Part shown: one piece after another, positions 37,116 through 50,149 of the stretch
Position numbering within the stretch: the first letter of the stretch is position 1
How the letters are laid out: every line of letters starts with the position of its first letter
Assembly: GCF_018873765.1 (NCBI RefSeq)
Contig: NC_057921.1
Location: forward strand, 66,081,557 to 66,145,556
Direction of reading: 5' to 3'
DNA length: 64,000 nt
From: Telopea speciosissima
Lineage: Eukaryota > Streptophyta > Magnoliopsida > Proteales > Proteaceae
Notes under the pieces: model-generated
Seen by the model: the letters and a program-made list of their open reading frames with translations, nothing else
Databases searched by the model: none
Told to the model about the DNA's origin: nothing
Program-made: the position numbers and the translations under genes

Positions 37116-37295
37116 GAGAAAATGTTTTCTGTCTAGGAGCATAGATAACCTACGCTAGCGCTCCTTTGTGTCTATTTCTCTCCTCCCTTTCTCTGAAATG
37201 ACCTTTCTGCCTCTTAAAATGATTCCTTTTCAAGGCCACTCATTGGATGTTTATTGCTGGCGTAGACTACACTCCCAAACAGAAAATGCTCTCCG
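37116..37295. mobile_element. Second Mutator-type MITE
   Basis: The ends GAGAAAATGTTTTCTGTCTAG and, inverted, GGAGAGCATTTTCTGTTTGGG form terminal inverted repeats. Flanks are TAATGATCT (37107-37115) and TAATGATAT (37296-37304), 8 of 9 matching. The termini resemble those of the MITE at 36575, suggesting one family. Confidence 0.7.
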
Positions 37296-37428
37296 TAATG
37301 ATATAATCTTATAAAATAGGTCGATGTCAAACCTATTGGACTATGTTGATTTTGTTTCTCACTTGATCCATTGACAAACATAAATAAGGTGTTGGACTTA
37401 TGAGGATATTATATGCTTGTGGATTAAG

Positions 37429-37433
<5 letters not shown>

Positions 37434-37469
<36 letters not shown>
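37434..37469. repeat. (GA)n microsatellite
   Basis: There are eighteen GA dinucleotides in a row. An (AT)n run follows near 37555-37574, and CT-rich runs lie near 38413-38448 and 51372-51393. Confidence 0.95.
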
Positions 37470-37472
<3 letters not shown>

Positions 37473-37747
37473 CTTTCCTTTTTTTTGGCAACTTATTTAT
37501 GACTTTAATTTTATTCAACTCAATATCTTACTTTAATGTGAAAATGTGGAATTATATATATATATATATATATAAAAGAATTTGGAAATATAAAGGATAT
37601 TATGGTCATTTTGATAAAAATGATTAGTTGTAATAGGATTTGAAGTAAATTTTTTAAGGTCTAACAACAAAGATCTCGTGAATCACAATTTGGTAAGGTT
37701 CCAAATTTCCAAAATCCGTCTCTCTCACCTCTCTTCTCTTTTTCCCC

Positions 37748-37969
37748 TATAAATAACCTTCTTCAATCCGTTACGGTTCTTTCTTCTCTCTCTCTTTCTC
37801 TCCTACCTCCACTTTTCTCTCTCTGCCTCTTCTCCTCGTATCTCTTAATTTCTCTCTCACATTTATCCTTTTTCCAGTTTTCCGAGCTCGTTCTCGTTCT
37901 CAGGCTTCTCGGCGGACAAGTCTGAGGCAGTGTGGAGTGAGGCGGCGCTGTATCGACGACGAACAAGCG
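37748..37969 (+). promoter_or_regulatory. Probable promoter and leader exon of the phosphatase gene
   Basis: TATAAATA (37748-37755) is followed by a CT-rich leader typical of plant 5' UTRs. A splice donor AAGCG/GTAATAAC at 37970 is conserved in position with copy A. The only good acceptor before the phosphatase ATG is TTTGTTTCTGTTTTAAAG at 40708, which gives a leader intron of about 2.7 kb (37970-40708) and 16 nt of leader before the ATG. The linkage to the gene is inferred; no transcript evidence is available. Confidence 0.5.
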
Positions 37970-38411
37970 GTAATAACTTCTTCGCGCATCTTTTCATATC
38001 TCTTTTTTTGTTTGCTTGCTTTTGCATTCAGATAATCTGCTTTTCTATTCCACAATCGCATTCGAATTGGTTCCTTCATTGTAATCTTTCTCTTGCTTCG
38101 ATCATATCTGCTTACTGTGTTTTAAATCTAATCTTCCATTTTTTTTTATAGTCTCTGCAATTGTTTCTCCGTGCATGTTTTTGATTTTTCCGCGATAATG
38201 TTAAGATTTATATGATCGACGAAGAGCGGAAAGAGTTGGAAAAAGAAAAATCTTCTTTCTCTCTCTCGTAACTGGATGAGATTTTCCTCTTAACTTGCGC
38301 CATCTCAATCTGGTCAATTGTAGAAGAAGAAGAAGAAGATTACAGGCTCTTTTAAATCCGGCCAATGCACGGCACTCTTAATCCGCCATTGTTGATAGCT
38401 TCATATGTTTC

Positions 38412-38446
<35 letters not shown>

Positions 38447-40724
38447 CATAGTCACCTGAAAGAGAGAGAACCTTAAAAACGGTTGATGTTCGTTTTGCTC
38501 CTTCCGAGAGGAAGCTTAACCGACTCAACATCTAGGTTTAAAAGACGAAAACACCCTTCTATTGTTTTTCTCATATTTTATTTTAACCCTTATTTTCTCT
38601 TTCTTCTACGCGTATACGAGTAGATCCCATTGTACACATCATCTCAACGTGGTGGATTATACTTACTCGATATATTTATGTTTAGAAGAAAATAAAGAGG
38701 ATACTTCCTTGCATCAGTGTAGGGCCAATGTGGAGCATGCAGGGGGCATCTAACAAGAGGGGTAAGGTGGTCATTTTGCCCTCTTTGTATGGGTGATCAC
38801 AAAAAAATATTGTACCTATTTTTTTAGACCAGAAAATTACCAAAGAAGGGATTACTTAGTTTTATCGAGTTTTTTTATTTTATTCTTATTTTTGAACCAT
38901 GTTTTTGTTCACCTATGGTGAAAAGAAAATCTTTTCAACCACAAGGTTTGACTATATGATCCGACCAATTTAAGATTTTGGACCTTGGTCACTATATAAG
39001 GACTGAGTGAATGATGCATGATGAGACTCGATGTTTTAGAATTTCAATTAAAACATGAAATCACCGTAGATGAAAAGATTCTCTCTTTAACCAACATGAT
39101 AAAAAAAATTTCAGCTACTGCCTAGTCATGTGTCTATCTTTCCACCCCTAGAAAAGACCTCCTTCCCCTCCCATCCCGCACTACCTTGATGCCCACTACT
39201 AGCATCCGCAAGCTGACAGCGTGTCCATCCTCTGCCTTTTAGTGGCTTGTTCAAGTCAAAGATTTTCTTTTACTGCATGAATAATTTTTTTTTTATTTAT
39301 GGAAACTTACCTTTTACAAACCAGGTAAAAAAGAGTAAGAAACAGCTATTTCCTGATTAAAACTAGATCTTCACAATGGGAATATGGTTTCAGCTTGTCG
39401 ATAGACTCGACAAAATAGTCATTCTCATTCTCACGAGTATGTATGAATTAAATTTTTTGTCTCATAAAGATGTTTCCATTATAATACTGTCGTACTATCT
39501 TTTCTTTATTTTTTTTGTCTTTTTAGTAAAATCCAATAAAATAGCATTACCTTGTACTGTCCGGGGGTCACTTTTGTCTGTCTTTTTTCTGGTCTCAACT
39601 TTGGTTCTAGACCTCTGGTGTTTGAACTTTGAACCCAAAAACCTTCATTCTATTGGGCTTAAGTAGGTCTAGATTCCATTATCAATCTTATTAATTCCTA
39701 GCTAGTGGCATAGAGAATGAGTTGATTCGATAGAGCAAGTTCTATGATTGAATTGTAGGGCCTAAGACAATAGAGACAGAGAGAGAGACGGTTTCGTCTT
39801 ATTAGCCATTAATTATATACGTCATCGAAAGCCCTCTCCGATCCCCTCAGCCGCATAGCTCGTTCCACCTAAATACCTAATTGCCTTGTTTATGTCTTCT
39901 ATGCTTTTCCTTTTCTTAGGTCTTCTCTTGTGGGACCCATGACTTAAAAGTAGAAAGGATTAGGTTAGGTGTGATCATAAGATCGCTTCCAAGAATGCTC
40001 ATGTCTTGGTTACATGTCGCATATGGTGCTGGTGGGTTAGAACGCTTCTTATGTTTTACTTTTTGGTTTATTTATGGAAATTAAGAGCTTATTATATTAA
40101 TTGGTTCTTGAACATAGAACAATATAATCCACATGGACCAGAAAAACACAAGGCCCATAAGAACCATGGGACCTTGTGAGGGGTGGCCCCAAAGGGGAAC
40201 AATTGAACTCCGAACCCCTTCAGTACCGTGGTCTCGTAGGTCCTTAGCCAACCACGTACATGGATTCCATGTGGCTGGCAAAAGGCATACGAGATCATGT
40301 TCTTGTACGAGAATGTGAACTGACCTCTCCTTAAGTGGGGAATTGATGGATTAGGTTAGGTTGGTGGACTATATCAACGTCTAGAAAACAATTGCTAGTG
40401 CAGTTGATTGGTACCCTGCCAGTATGGTGCAGAATGTGATGAGGCAATACAGTAAAGAAAAGGTGGTTTTTTTGTTTTGGTACTGAAATTGGCCTAATAC
40501 GGACCAATATGGTCAGGTATTGATACCGGTGTCAATACTGTGAATTCAAACCTTGGCTAGCTTTCTAATTTTCTTCGATCCTACGGGTCCACCGGGTAGG
40601 CCAGGTTTTCATTGTCCACCTTGCAATGCCACAATCTCACAATATAAACTTGCATTTTCAATTTTCAAATTATTTGGTTTTCACTGTTAATTTGTTTCTG
40701 TTTTAAAGGTTTATTATTTTGCAA

Positions 40725-43700
40725 ATGGGGTTTCAACTGCAAGCAAATGAGCAGGACATTGAGTCATTGATAAAGGCCAGGTCCAATGAGAATGTTGATA
40801 AGATTACTACTGTCAAGATGCCCATAACTTGTGATCTTCAAACTAAAGAACCTGATCTTAGCAGTAATGAAACTATTACTAGTGATGATAATTATGCTTC
40901 ATGGATTGTAAGTTCTATTTTAACATTTAAGCATTTATTTTTTATTTTTTTTGGGTTGTAATTTAAGCTAATCCTAGCAGTACTACAGAACCTGATCCTC
41001 TTAATTGTTTTTCTTTGGTTTTGTGGTGGTGTTTCTGTAGATGAAGTTCCCCTCTGCATTGAGCATGTTTGATCAGATGATGAATGAAGCAAAAGGGAAA
41101 ACCATTGTCGTGTTTTTGGATTATGATGGAACCCTCTCACCGATCGTTGATGACCCTAGTCAGGCAATTATGTCGGAAGAGGTAATTTAATTATCATATA
41201 ATAGGAGAAGGGTTTACAACTAGCTAGCTTCCATAGATCTTTTCTGTAGGATTCTGTTGGGTTGGAAATTAGAATAGCTTGCATTAAGTAGGAGTTGGAG
41301 AGCTTTTGGCTTGGAGATTCATGGGTTGACTTTATCAAGAATTCATGGGCAACATGAGACTGGGAAGCTAGATGGGCTACAAATTGATCCTAGGCTTCCT
41401 GGCCCAACCGATCTAAAGGCCTAATAGATAACATTTGGGTGGACCTTGGTGCAAGGGTAAGGTTGTTCCATTGCGATCGAGTGGTCATGGGTTTAAGTTG
41501 GGAAACAACCTGTTCGTGATGTGGGAATAAGGCTACGTACATTATGACCTTCCCTAGACCCCACAATGGCGACACTCTCTCTTCACCTGTATTCACAAGT
41601 GAAGTGACCGTGTGATTGGACTTGTGGGTCATTAACTCTAGCCATTGCTACCAATCCTCATAGATGGGTGAAGAAAAACTCAAGTCCTTTTAGTTGCACT
41701 CAAACTTTTAGCCATCAGACGCTACCAATCCTCTTGTTGGAGGGTCCAATCTAAAACCTTAAGAAATTAACTTTCAACAATTCTTGATTCTTTAGCAAAA
41801 GAGAAAAGGAAAATAAGGTCTTGGTTGTTGTTATATGTGGTTGCAGATGCGCTCAGCAGTCCGTGCAGTAGCAGAGCATTTTCCAACAGCTATTATCAGT
41901 GGAAGGTGCAGAGACAAGGTAAACAGCTCTTGCTCTTCGTTCTTGGCCACTCCTCTATCAGTCCTAACTCATAGCCAGGGAGATCTAACAAAGTTATCAC
42001 TTCCATTGGTTTTTTTAGGTTTATGACTTTGTACAGCTAACTGATATATACTATGCTGGAAGCCATGGAATGGATATAATGGCCCCAATGCGAACTCTCC
42101 GGCCGGCCACTGCCGATTACCAGACAAGAACCGTTGATCAAATGGTTAGTTTGCTATAAGTTGATTATTAGTATAGAAGTTTCCTTGCTCTCATCATACT
42201 CTAATTACCATCATTGTTGTAGGGGAATGAAGTAGTAGTTTTCCAACCTGCCCAAGAGTTCTTACCAGCAATTCAAGAGGTAACTAATGTAAATGGATTT
42301 TATGCTTAACTGGCCTTGCCAACATTGTTCTATAAGACCATAATCTGATTCTTCTTTCTTAAATAGATATTGAAGGCATTGGAGGAAAAGACCAAAACAA
42401 TACGGGGTGTTACAACAGAAAACAATAAGTTCTGTGTATCTGTTCACTTTCGGAATATTGATAAGGAGGTACGAATTGTTTTCTTTTAAGTCATCCTCTT
42501 CTTCGTGATCAGGTAATGCTAACTCAAAGGGCTGTCAATGGGTACCCTTTTTCTTGATTACCCAACCTTCATTTTGAGGGTAACTGTAACTGTATAAGCT
42601 TTGTTTAACCTAGATAGCGTATTGCCAGATACAGGTGATACGTATCGGTTTTGCTAGACACCAATATCGATACCATGCTGATACTGTATCGGTACGGAAA
42701 AAAGGGTAAAATGATCCAAAAACTCATTTTTTTAAAGGAAATTAAGAGGTAATTTTATCCGATACAGCCGATCCAGGCTGATACCGTATCAGTAACGTAT
42801 CAGTTTTCCGTATTGTTGATAATCGTTTCGAAATCGTGCACTAAAACCATGGCTATGTGAGGTTGATGGGCCCAATCCTCGTCCTTCCTACAACATCTAT
42901 TTTTTTAAATGAAGGGATTTTCTTATTGACACCAATTTGTAATTTTACTTTTTAACTCCTTTAGTATGATAAACAATTTTATTTTCAATTAGGGTAACAA
43001 CGACATTTTCTATGCCGTAATAAAGTGTCACTTACATATTATTTATGAAAACCCTTTTATATCCTATCTTAAAATTTTTTTGGAAATAAAACGAGTAATT
43101 AAAAGGTATCACGTTTTATTCACACTCCCTTAATGAAGTATATACTTTCAAAATGCAGGACTATTTCGAACTTGAAGAGCAGGTGAAGTCTGTGCTTAAG
43201 GATTATGCAAATTTTCACCTAACTAGAGGTAGAAAGGTAAGATAAACAATTTTGATTCTTTAAAAAAAGTTAAGAAGAAGAAGAAAAGATTTTAATTCTT
43301 ATTCATTATTTAGGTCATGGAAATACGTCCATCTATAAAGTGGGACAAGGGTCATGCGCTGGAATATCTACTGGAAACTCTGGGGTTTGGCGATTCCAAT
43401 GATGTCCTTCCAATGTACATCGGAGATGACAGAACTGATGAAGATGCTTTCAAGGTGCTTGTTAAAAACTCTCAATGAACGATCTCATCAGACTATACCA
43501 ACCATGAATATTATTGATCCTTTGTTTTTTTGAATCTGGTTCACGAGTTAATGTTTGTAAATGAATTAATTACAGGTGATACAGAGTAGAGGACAAGGCC
43601 AAGGGTATCCTATTATTGTGTCTTCCATCCCCAAGGAGACTAATGCTTCTTACTCTCTCCGTGATCCATCAGAGGTCATGTCTTTCTTGATCCGTCTTGC

Positions 43701-43731
43701 AGAATGGTGGAACTCTTCCTTTTTAGGTTAG
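40725..43731 (+). CDS. Trehalose-6-phosphate phosphatase, 9 coding exons, 351 aa
   Basis: Exons: 40725-40907, 41041-41181, 41847-41918, 42019-42144, 42223-42279, 42367-42468, 43159-43236, 43314-43454, 43576-43731. All junctions are GT/AG and all exons are whole codons. The enzyme hydrolyses trehalose 6-phosphate to trehalose and phosphate, controlling a key plant sugar signal. It is a HAD-superfamily phosphatase. Visible motifs: [11 protein letters not shown] (nucleophile D88, D90), TAIISGR (122-128), [19 protein letters not shown] (257-266) and [10 protein letters not shown] (290-299). These are intact, so activity is expected. The N-terminus before YASWIMKFPSAL is about 57 residues and lacks the MDLKS-type start common in the family; a cytosolic or organellar location is not clear. 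Start choice: first ATG after the acceptor at 40708. Introns carry a SINE (intron 2) and a GATACC-rich repeat (intron 6). Confidence 0.95.
41433..41575 (+). mobile_element. Truncated Au-type SINE in phosphatase intron 2
   Basis: It has GGACCTTGGTGCAAGGGTAAGG, a diverged B-box, TACATTATGACC and CTAGACCCCACAATGGCG, then loses similarity before the usual 3' end. It is in the same orientation as the gene. Confidence 0.7.
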
Positions 43732-44138
43732 TTTTGTTTATTAATTAGACATTTAGACTCCTTTCAGCTCCCCCTGTGCATACCATAAAATTAGAAACCT
43801 AATAAGGTTGCAAAAGAGAAAGATAGAGAAACAGAGATATACTTGGAAAAATGAGACATTACTCATAGGCTTAGATTTTAGAGTTAACATATTTCCATCT
43901 GGGATCTTTTTTGGTTTTAATTTTTTTTCTTTCTATAGTCAGATTATAGACATCCAGGCGGTTTTAATTAAAATTTTCATAGTGACAATTAAATTAAAGG
44001 TTCCCCTGGATATGGTAAATTTGGTACTTATCTCTCTCTCCTTTTTTTGGGTTTTGTGGGTGAAAATTTTGGTGCTCATCTCTATTGTATGATCAATGCA
44101 TCAATGTGTTATGGACAATGCTTTTTCTTCACACTGAT

Positions 44139-44268
44139 GTTGTGTTTGGTATGCATTCTGGATCGATTTTGCATTTTCACGCAATAAAAACAGTTTGGAA
44201 TACATTCCAGGTTGATTTCGCATTCTCCGATGATGCAAAATTGACCTAGAATGCATACCAAACACAGC
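44139..44268. mobile_element. MITE with GTTGTGTTTGGTATGCATTC ends
   Basis: The two ends are inverted repeats of about 20 bp (left GTTGTGTTTGGTATGCATTC, right AGAATGCATACCAAACACAGC). No target duplication is clear. Related ends occur near 36.97-37.0 and 53.94-53.97 kb, so this is a small dispersed family. Confidence 0.65.
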
Positions 44269-45412
44269 TTGAGTTAACTAGTGTGAAAATTTTCCAATTC
44301 TTATTATAACATGTAACAATGTTTCAACACCAACAAATGGTACCATGGGATAGATAGATTAACAGATGCAGAATCATAGCATCTATTGAGGGTGCAGCCT
44401 GCTGCTCACCTCATGGTTTAAAGGATTGGAATTGGAATAGGCCAACCCTAATTCCAATTATGCTTAATTTTTAAACCCTATTTTGAATTCTTTATGATTG
44501 TACTTGGATCTTAATTTTTTTGTTTCTTCCATTTCCCCCTTCTTTTAAGAAATAAAGGGGAAAAGGTTGCTACACAATCCCTTCTATTCGCATCCTCTCA
44601 CATAAGCTCTCCCCTTCTAATCATAAATACCGTGAGCCCCCCTTGTATATCCAACATCCATCTAAACCGATGTTTTCCCCTCTTGCATATATAATGCCAA
44701 TATAATGGGGCAGCACATAGATCAGCATAAAATCAATGAAGTTACCTCTTGTATCAAAATTTATAGAATAGGTTTGTGGAAATCTTTGCTTCTTTTCGAT
44801 TCCATTTCTTGGGGTTTCGATCGAGTCCGATCAATTCTAATTTGATTTGAATCAAATAAATGGAGTTTGATTCCGTGTCCAATTCCGTGTTTCTAAACCT
44901 TGATACATCCCTTTTATTTTCTTTTTGTGCATACTATCCTTGGGTTTCATGCTAATACACGATGGTGGTGTAGTAGATTATTTTCATACCTATTTCATGA
45001 CCAAAAAAAAAAAAAAAAACCCCTCAAGCTTCATTTGTTTTAATATATATTTTATATTTCTCTATCACTTGCTCACTCCTTCCTCCCCTCCATTTATATG
45101 GGAGCAATGTAACATATTTGGGTATATGATTGATTGAGGAAAAGAATACATCCAAATGATGGGGGTGGCATTCCTAAAAATTAAAAAGGAAAATAATGAC
45201 AGAACTGGGCAAGTACACCATCTCATGGGCCACGGCCCAACTAATGAAACTCTCATTTAATAACAATGCCTATAAGATCATGGGGCCTTGCCAGGGATAG
45301 GCATGCTTAGCTTAGGTCTTGCCCCTAGTATTACCTCAAATATAGCTGTTTGGAGATTAAAGATCCATGCGGTGGTCTCATTTAGGTTGTCTTTGTTGTT
45401 GTGATGTTTCAA

Positions 45413-45590
45413 TTCTTAGAGCAGAATGTTGGACAGTTAAGAAGTGATTCATAGCTAAGAAGGATCGATGCCCTAGAGTGTGTGTTTGTTTATCTCCCCC
45501 GCCCCCTCCCTCTCTCCCTCCCTCCCTTCCTTATTATTATATTGTTTCTTTAAGATCCATGTAAGGCTTGGATGTTGTTGTTGTTGTGGC
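45413..45590 (+). mobile_element. RTE LINE remnant with internal deletion
   Basis: GAATGTTGGACAGTTAAGAAGTG matches the RTE copy at about 22586-22608. The end AAGATCCATGTAAGGCTTGGA(TGT)n resembles that element's 3' tail. The middle is deleted. Confidence 0.6.
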
Positions 45591-46522
45591 CCATAAGGTC
45601 ATCTTCCCAATTGTACAAATCTGCTCGAAGCATCATTTAGGCTTTGTTTTCTTCTATAAACCACTTAAAAGAACTTATAAAACACAAGGGGAAGTGTTTC
45701 CATGGGGAAGCATGGCCCCTGCACGTATGTGAAAGCATCATGTAGATGGTCAATTTGCCTTTCTCTGTGTCTGAACGTAGACAGTAAACTCCCCCCATAG
45801 GAAACATTTTTCCAAAACATAAAATACCTTGAATCAGAAAGATTACCCCAAGGTTCAGGTGAGCCGAATCGGCAACAGGACAGGCCTCACCTGACCGGAA
45901 TCGGTGAACTCTAGAAACCCTTCCTGGTTTAGTCAGATTCAGAATGGTCAGAATCGGGCGATGACTAGACCGATTCCATTTCCGATTCGAATCGATTCAA
46001 CTGATCTGATTCCAATTATTTTAAAACCAATCATTACCCTTACAAGTGGTAGACACAAAGTCCTCAGTTTGGTTCGCATTTCGCAATCAAAAGATACTTA
46101 CTTGCTGAAAAGGTGTTTTACATTGCCTCCAATTCCGTTCGAAGCCCTATTTATGGTGTTTTACATTGCCTCCAATTCCGTTCGGAGCCCTAATAATAAA
46201 TAATTGAAACCTTCGAAAATCCAAAAGGTCTTCTTCATGATTGGGATTTTTGAGTAAAGATTTGGAAGATTTGGACCCAATCAAGCCGACCATGTCTAAA
46301 ACATTTCTCTTAGACCAAGAAAAGGTCCAAACCGACCAAGTCGAAAATATTTTTCTCAGACCAATCAATCCAATTAGTCCAAGTGACAGCTCAACTCAGG
46401 TCACAGCCATAGACCCATTTCAATTCCCTGCTTAAAGGTAGTTTGACTCATACTGCGCAGCTTCATATCAGACGATCAGCTGATGCAAGATTCAATAATA
46501 ATAATAAAAAAAAGACATACTA

Positions 46523-46625
46523 AGGGTATCGCCACCGCAAGGTCTGGAGTGGGTCATAATGTACGTAGCGTTATCTTTGTTTTACAGAGACACTGTTTCG
46601 AGAGACTTAAACCCATGACCATTTT
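46523..46625 (-). mobile_element. Partial Au-type SINE
   Basis: On the minus strand it carries a diverged B-box region (CATGGGTTTAAGTC), TACATTATGACCCACTCCAG and a decayed 3' part. It is too short for a full element. Confidence 0.55.
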
Positions 46626-49389
46626 TATAGTGCACAATCATTGCACATAATCGTTGGATGGGGATGATGATCTATGGCGCATCTCTCTTCAATTCCATCA
46701 GATGGCTGTGTGCATTATATAACCTTTTGCATTGTACATATTTCTATGAGAAGGGAAAATTTTTTTTAGGGATGATTTCATGTTAAGATTCAAGCATAAC
46801 CAAGATCTTAGATATCGTTATTGACACCTATTTCAGTATTCACCAATATCGATACAGATATTGATATGGACGGATCAGACCGTTTTGCTATCAAAATACC
46901 GATTCCTCAGTTTTTTTTGGACTTTTCTTTGGGGTTAATTTTACCTTCTTCTATATGATACCATGGCTACAGTATTGGTGTCGTATAGGTATTGAGTACC
47001 TAGGAACACTGATATGTATCACCGATTCAATACCAATACCATGAACCGTGAACATAGCCTCTCATCATGAGGTTGGGATTTTCACATCGGGTTTGGGCTC
47101 AGAAGGATCGATGCTCTTGCTAGGAATCAAATCTAACCTTGAAAAGCTTTTTTCCTGCACCGAATCAAATCAGAATTTAAATGACAAAATGGGAAACGTT
47201 CTGTGAAAATTTGTCTGATTAAATAATCTTAGAAGAGGGTTTTTCAAAAGATGTCACTAAATGAAGGAATTTGTATATCTATCTAAGGTCCACATAGTCA
47301 AAGTAGAAGAGAGTGTCAGTGTAGGCCTGATTGATTATGTAAGAGAAAATATATATATTAGAATCTACACAAAAGCGATGCATGCTTTCTTTTCCACATA
47401 AACTGGTCTTGTTGATCTTCCACATTTTTGCCATATTACCTGGCCTTTCTTAATTTATAGTTACAAAGAAGTGGTAGGACCTGGTCCTAGTGTTAATGTT
47501 TGATCACTACCTAGGGTTTAAAATGCGGAATCAGCCCCAAATTGGATTGGATTAGAATTGGTCATGATCGATCTAGTTTGGCTTTGGAATGGGAATTAGA
47601 TTGGAATTGGGTGAACCGATCTAGATAGGCCCCTAGAATTGGTATATTCCATGCATCTAGGGTTTTTTCATACATAATCGGCTCGAGTCAAAATTTTTTT
47701 TTTTTTTGGGTTGCCCAAATTTCAACCAAATTAGGGTCAACTTGTATACCACGAAACCGGAAAGGATAGCAATGCATAATTATACAAAAAAAGGATTCTA
47801 TTTATACAATCGTAGCTATTTATATCAAGTGAAGAATTTCCACAATAAAAGTTGATCGGTTCAAATCCAAAATCGACTAAAAACAAAAAAAAAATCTTAA
47901 CGGTTTGGTTTCAGATTGGCCCAATAATATACCAAAATCGATTCAATCAAACTAAAATCAGACCAACTCAATTGATACTCTAACCGTTGGGGTATGTACA
48001 CTCGCATTTCCTTGTCTATCTCTCTCCTTCTCACATGCAAAAAAAAAATTCACTACTTTCCTTCATAGATGCTGTATGATCAATTTCATTGATATGTTCC
48101 CCTATATTGCTTGCTCAGAGAACCCTCTCCCATAAATGTATGTTATCCTTGATGGAATTGAGCTCATCTCTAGGGAACCCAATGCCCAAGAAGTATCCAG
48201 GGGATATCCAGCAGTTTGGACCGTGTTGCACACATCCCAATGGCTGACTGAGTGTGCAGTACTGCATAACACAGCCCAGCCCTTGGATGCCCCCTGGCAC
48301 TCCATGGGTCCAATGAGCCGGATCCATCCTCAATGGCGTGTAGTCTAGTGTATCAGCTGTCGGCATAGATACACTTGGTTAATGGACCCTGAATCAAGTC
48401 TTTTTAGATGACTGAAACCTCGCGTGGATTCACGTCCACTTGGAAACTATAGTGCGTGACAGACACGGAAACATGACGCGAGGAAGCAAACATACCACGA
48501 GGGCATGGACCCACTGTCAGAACTAAATGGGACCCGCAAAAAATAAAAAGAAGAAGAAAAGTCATATACTTCCAAAATATACCTTTTTTTTCTTCCTAAA
48601 GTTTGGATCTGAAAAGCAACTTCCAAGTTCGAATCAGTGAAATGTTACAAAGTTCACGTTTTGGTGTTTTATCTTCTTTCTTTTATCGTTGGCTTTTTCC
48701 TCTCTCCGTCCCTATCAGAGTTTCCAGATTTCACTCCACACCGACATAATCTTTGGGTTTCCAGGACATAGCAAGCCCGAGTTTTCACTTTCAAGTTTCA
48801 ACCTCTTTTAATTGGTTCTTCTTAGGCTGGTAATTAATTTTTAAAAGTTTTTTTTGTTATGTATCTAGTGGGATTCATTTTAGTGTATCGGTGTTAGATC
48901 ACATTTCATCAGTTTTGAAACTTTTAATATATTGATTAAGTATCTAATAAATTTTCTAAGAAAATGAGAAATATTTGGTGTTACGGTAACAAAAGAAGGC
49001 ATACTTCATCTTCTCTCTGTTGAACATAGAAAAGAAGGATCAAATGAGACAAATATGTCTAACAAAATGAAAAAACATCTGGTTCATGAATGAGAATTGT
49101 CGATGCTATGGGTCCATAGAGGAGAAAGTTAGGTTTAGGTACTATTCACATGGAAACCCAGAAAGGAAAGAGAACTTTTTTAACTTTTAAGTTTTTGAAG
49201 AGAAGCCTCTCCCAAGTTTTTGTGTACAGGGTGTGTTTGAATATTGGCCAGAGAAATTAAAGGTCGTGGCCTCCGGTGTCGGTCCATACCCACGGGGACA
49301 GTCTTCGTCCTTTATAGTACGTGATTGTAATCGCCTTTAATCCTTCTTTATTTATTATGTTTTCTTAAGTCTTTTCCCGGACCATTATC

Positions 49390-49545
49390 ACCTCCAATTT
49401 TCTTTCAATCCTTCACATGGGAGCTGAAATGACCACTTACCAATTGTCTGGACACATTTCCCAAGGCAATGGGTAAGTGGTCATTTCACTCTCATGTGAG
49501 GGATTGGAGAGTATTGGAGAGTGTCAGAATTGGAGGAGATAAAAA
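49390..49545. repeat. Fold-back element
   Basis: CAATCC(T)TCACATG(G)GAG and AAATGACCACTTACC on the left pair with GGTAAGTGGTCATTT and CTCATGTGAGGGATTGG on the right. The outer segments CCTCCAATT and AATTGGAGG extend the arms. Its hairpin RNA could feed small-RNA production, which is inference only. Confidence 0.65.
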
Positions 49546-50149
49546 TTCGTCTTTTCCCTTATGATGACTTAGTTACGTACTGTTCATATCTGGATTTTCA
49601 GTTCCAACTTTAATGCTTACATGTGCCCCACCCTTTCTATGGCTATGATACTTACCTTTCTACTTTGATGAGGAGCAAAAAATGGTCCACTCCTGCATTC
49701 AATATTCCTAGATAGAATTTATGGTTGATTTATTGGATTGCCCATCACGGCATTGCTGTGGTTTCGGGTTCTTTTGGCTCGACTTGTAGGCCATGCAACT
49801 GGAATGAGCATTTTCTTATTATCTAGTTAGAGGGTGTTTGGATATTTTAATATTTTTAAAATTAAAGATTTAAAATACTTTTGTCGATTTTTGTTGGGTG
49901 TATATCGGTTGGAGATACTCACTGATTGTGACTCTTTCTCGTTTATATAAGGAGACGATGTTTTGCCTATTTCTTTAACATTTTTTTATTGTAATCTGTC
50001 AGTATCAATAAGTTAGTGAGTTATAGCCTTTGGATTCTCTCAGTAATTTGATACAGTATTGACATCGGCCCAATTAAACCATGAACTATATCCATGCCTA
50101 ATTCACCATTTAACAAGAACCCGAACCACCCATCTTTATATTGACACTC

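Larger units (their letters stand above)
35380..39600. repeat. Segmental duplication, copy B
   Basis: This is the second copy of the 31480-34620 segment. It starts with a diverged piece of the 1.29-kb array unit (35380-36060) and includes the TATA/leader block. Relative offset grows from about 4.1 kb at the left to 5.26 kb at the TATA box and falls to about 5.0 kb near the right end, showing later insertions and deletions. Confidence 0.7.

Noticed and set aside
40081-40318. Overlapping open frames before the phosphatase
   Set aside because: They lie in the presumed leader intron in a repeat-like stretch and do not resemble phosphatase N-termini.
48102-48366. Overlapping open frames on both strands
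   Set aside because: Three frames are open over the same GC-richer stretch, with no family resemblance or splice context. They are probably chance.
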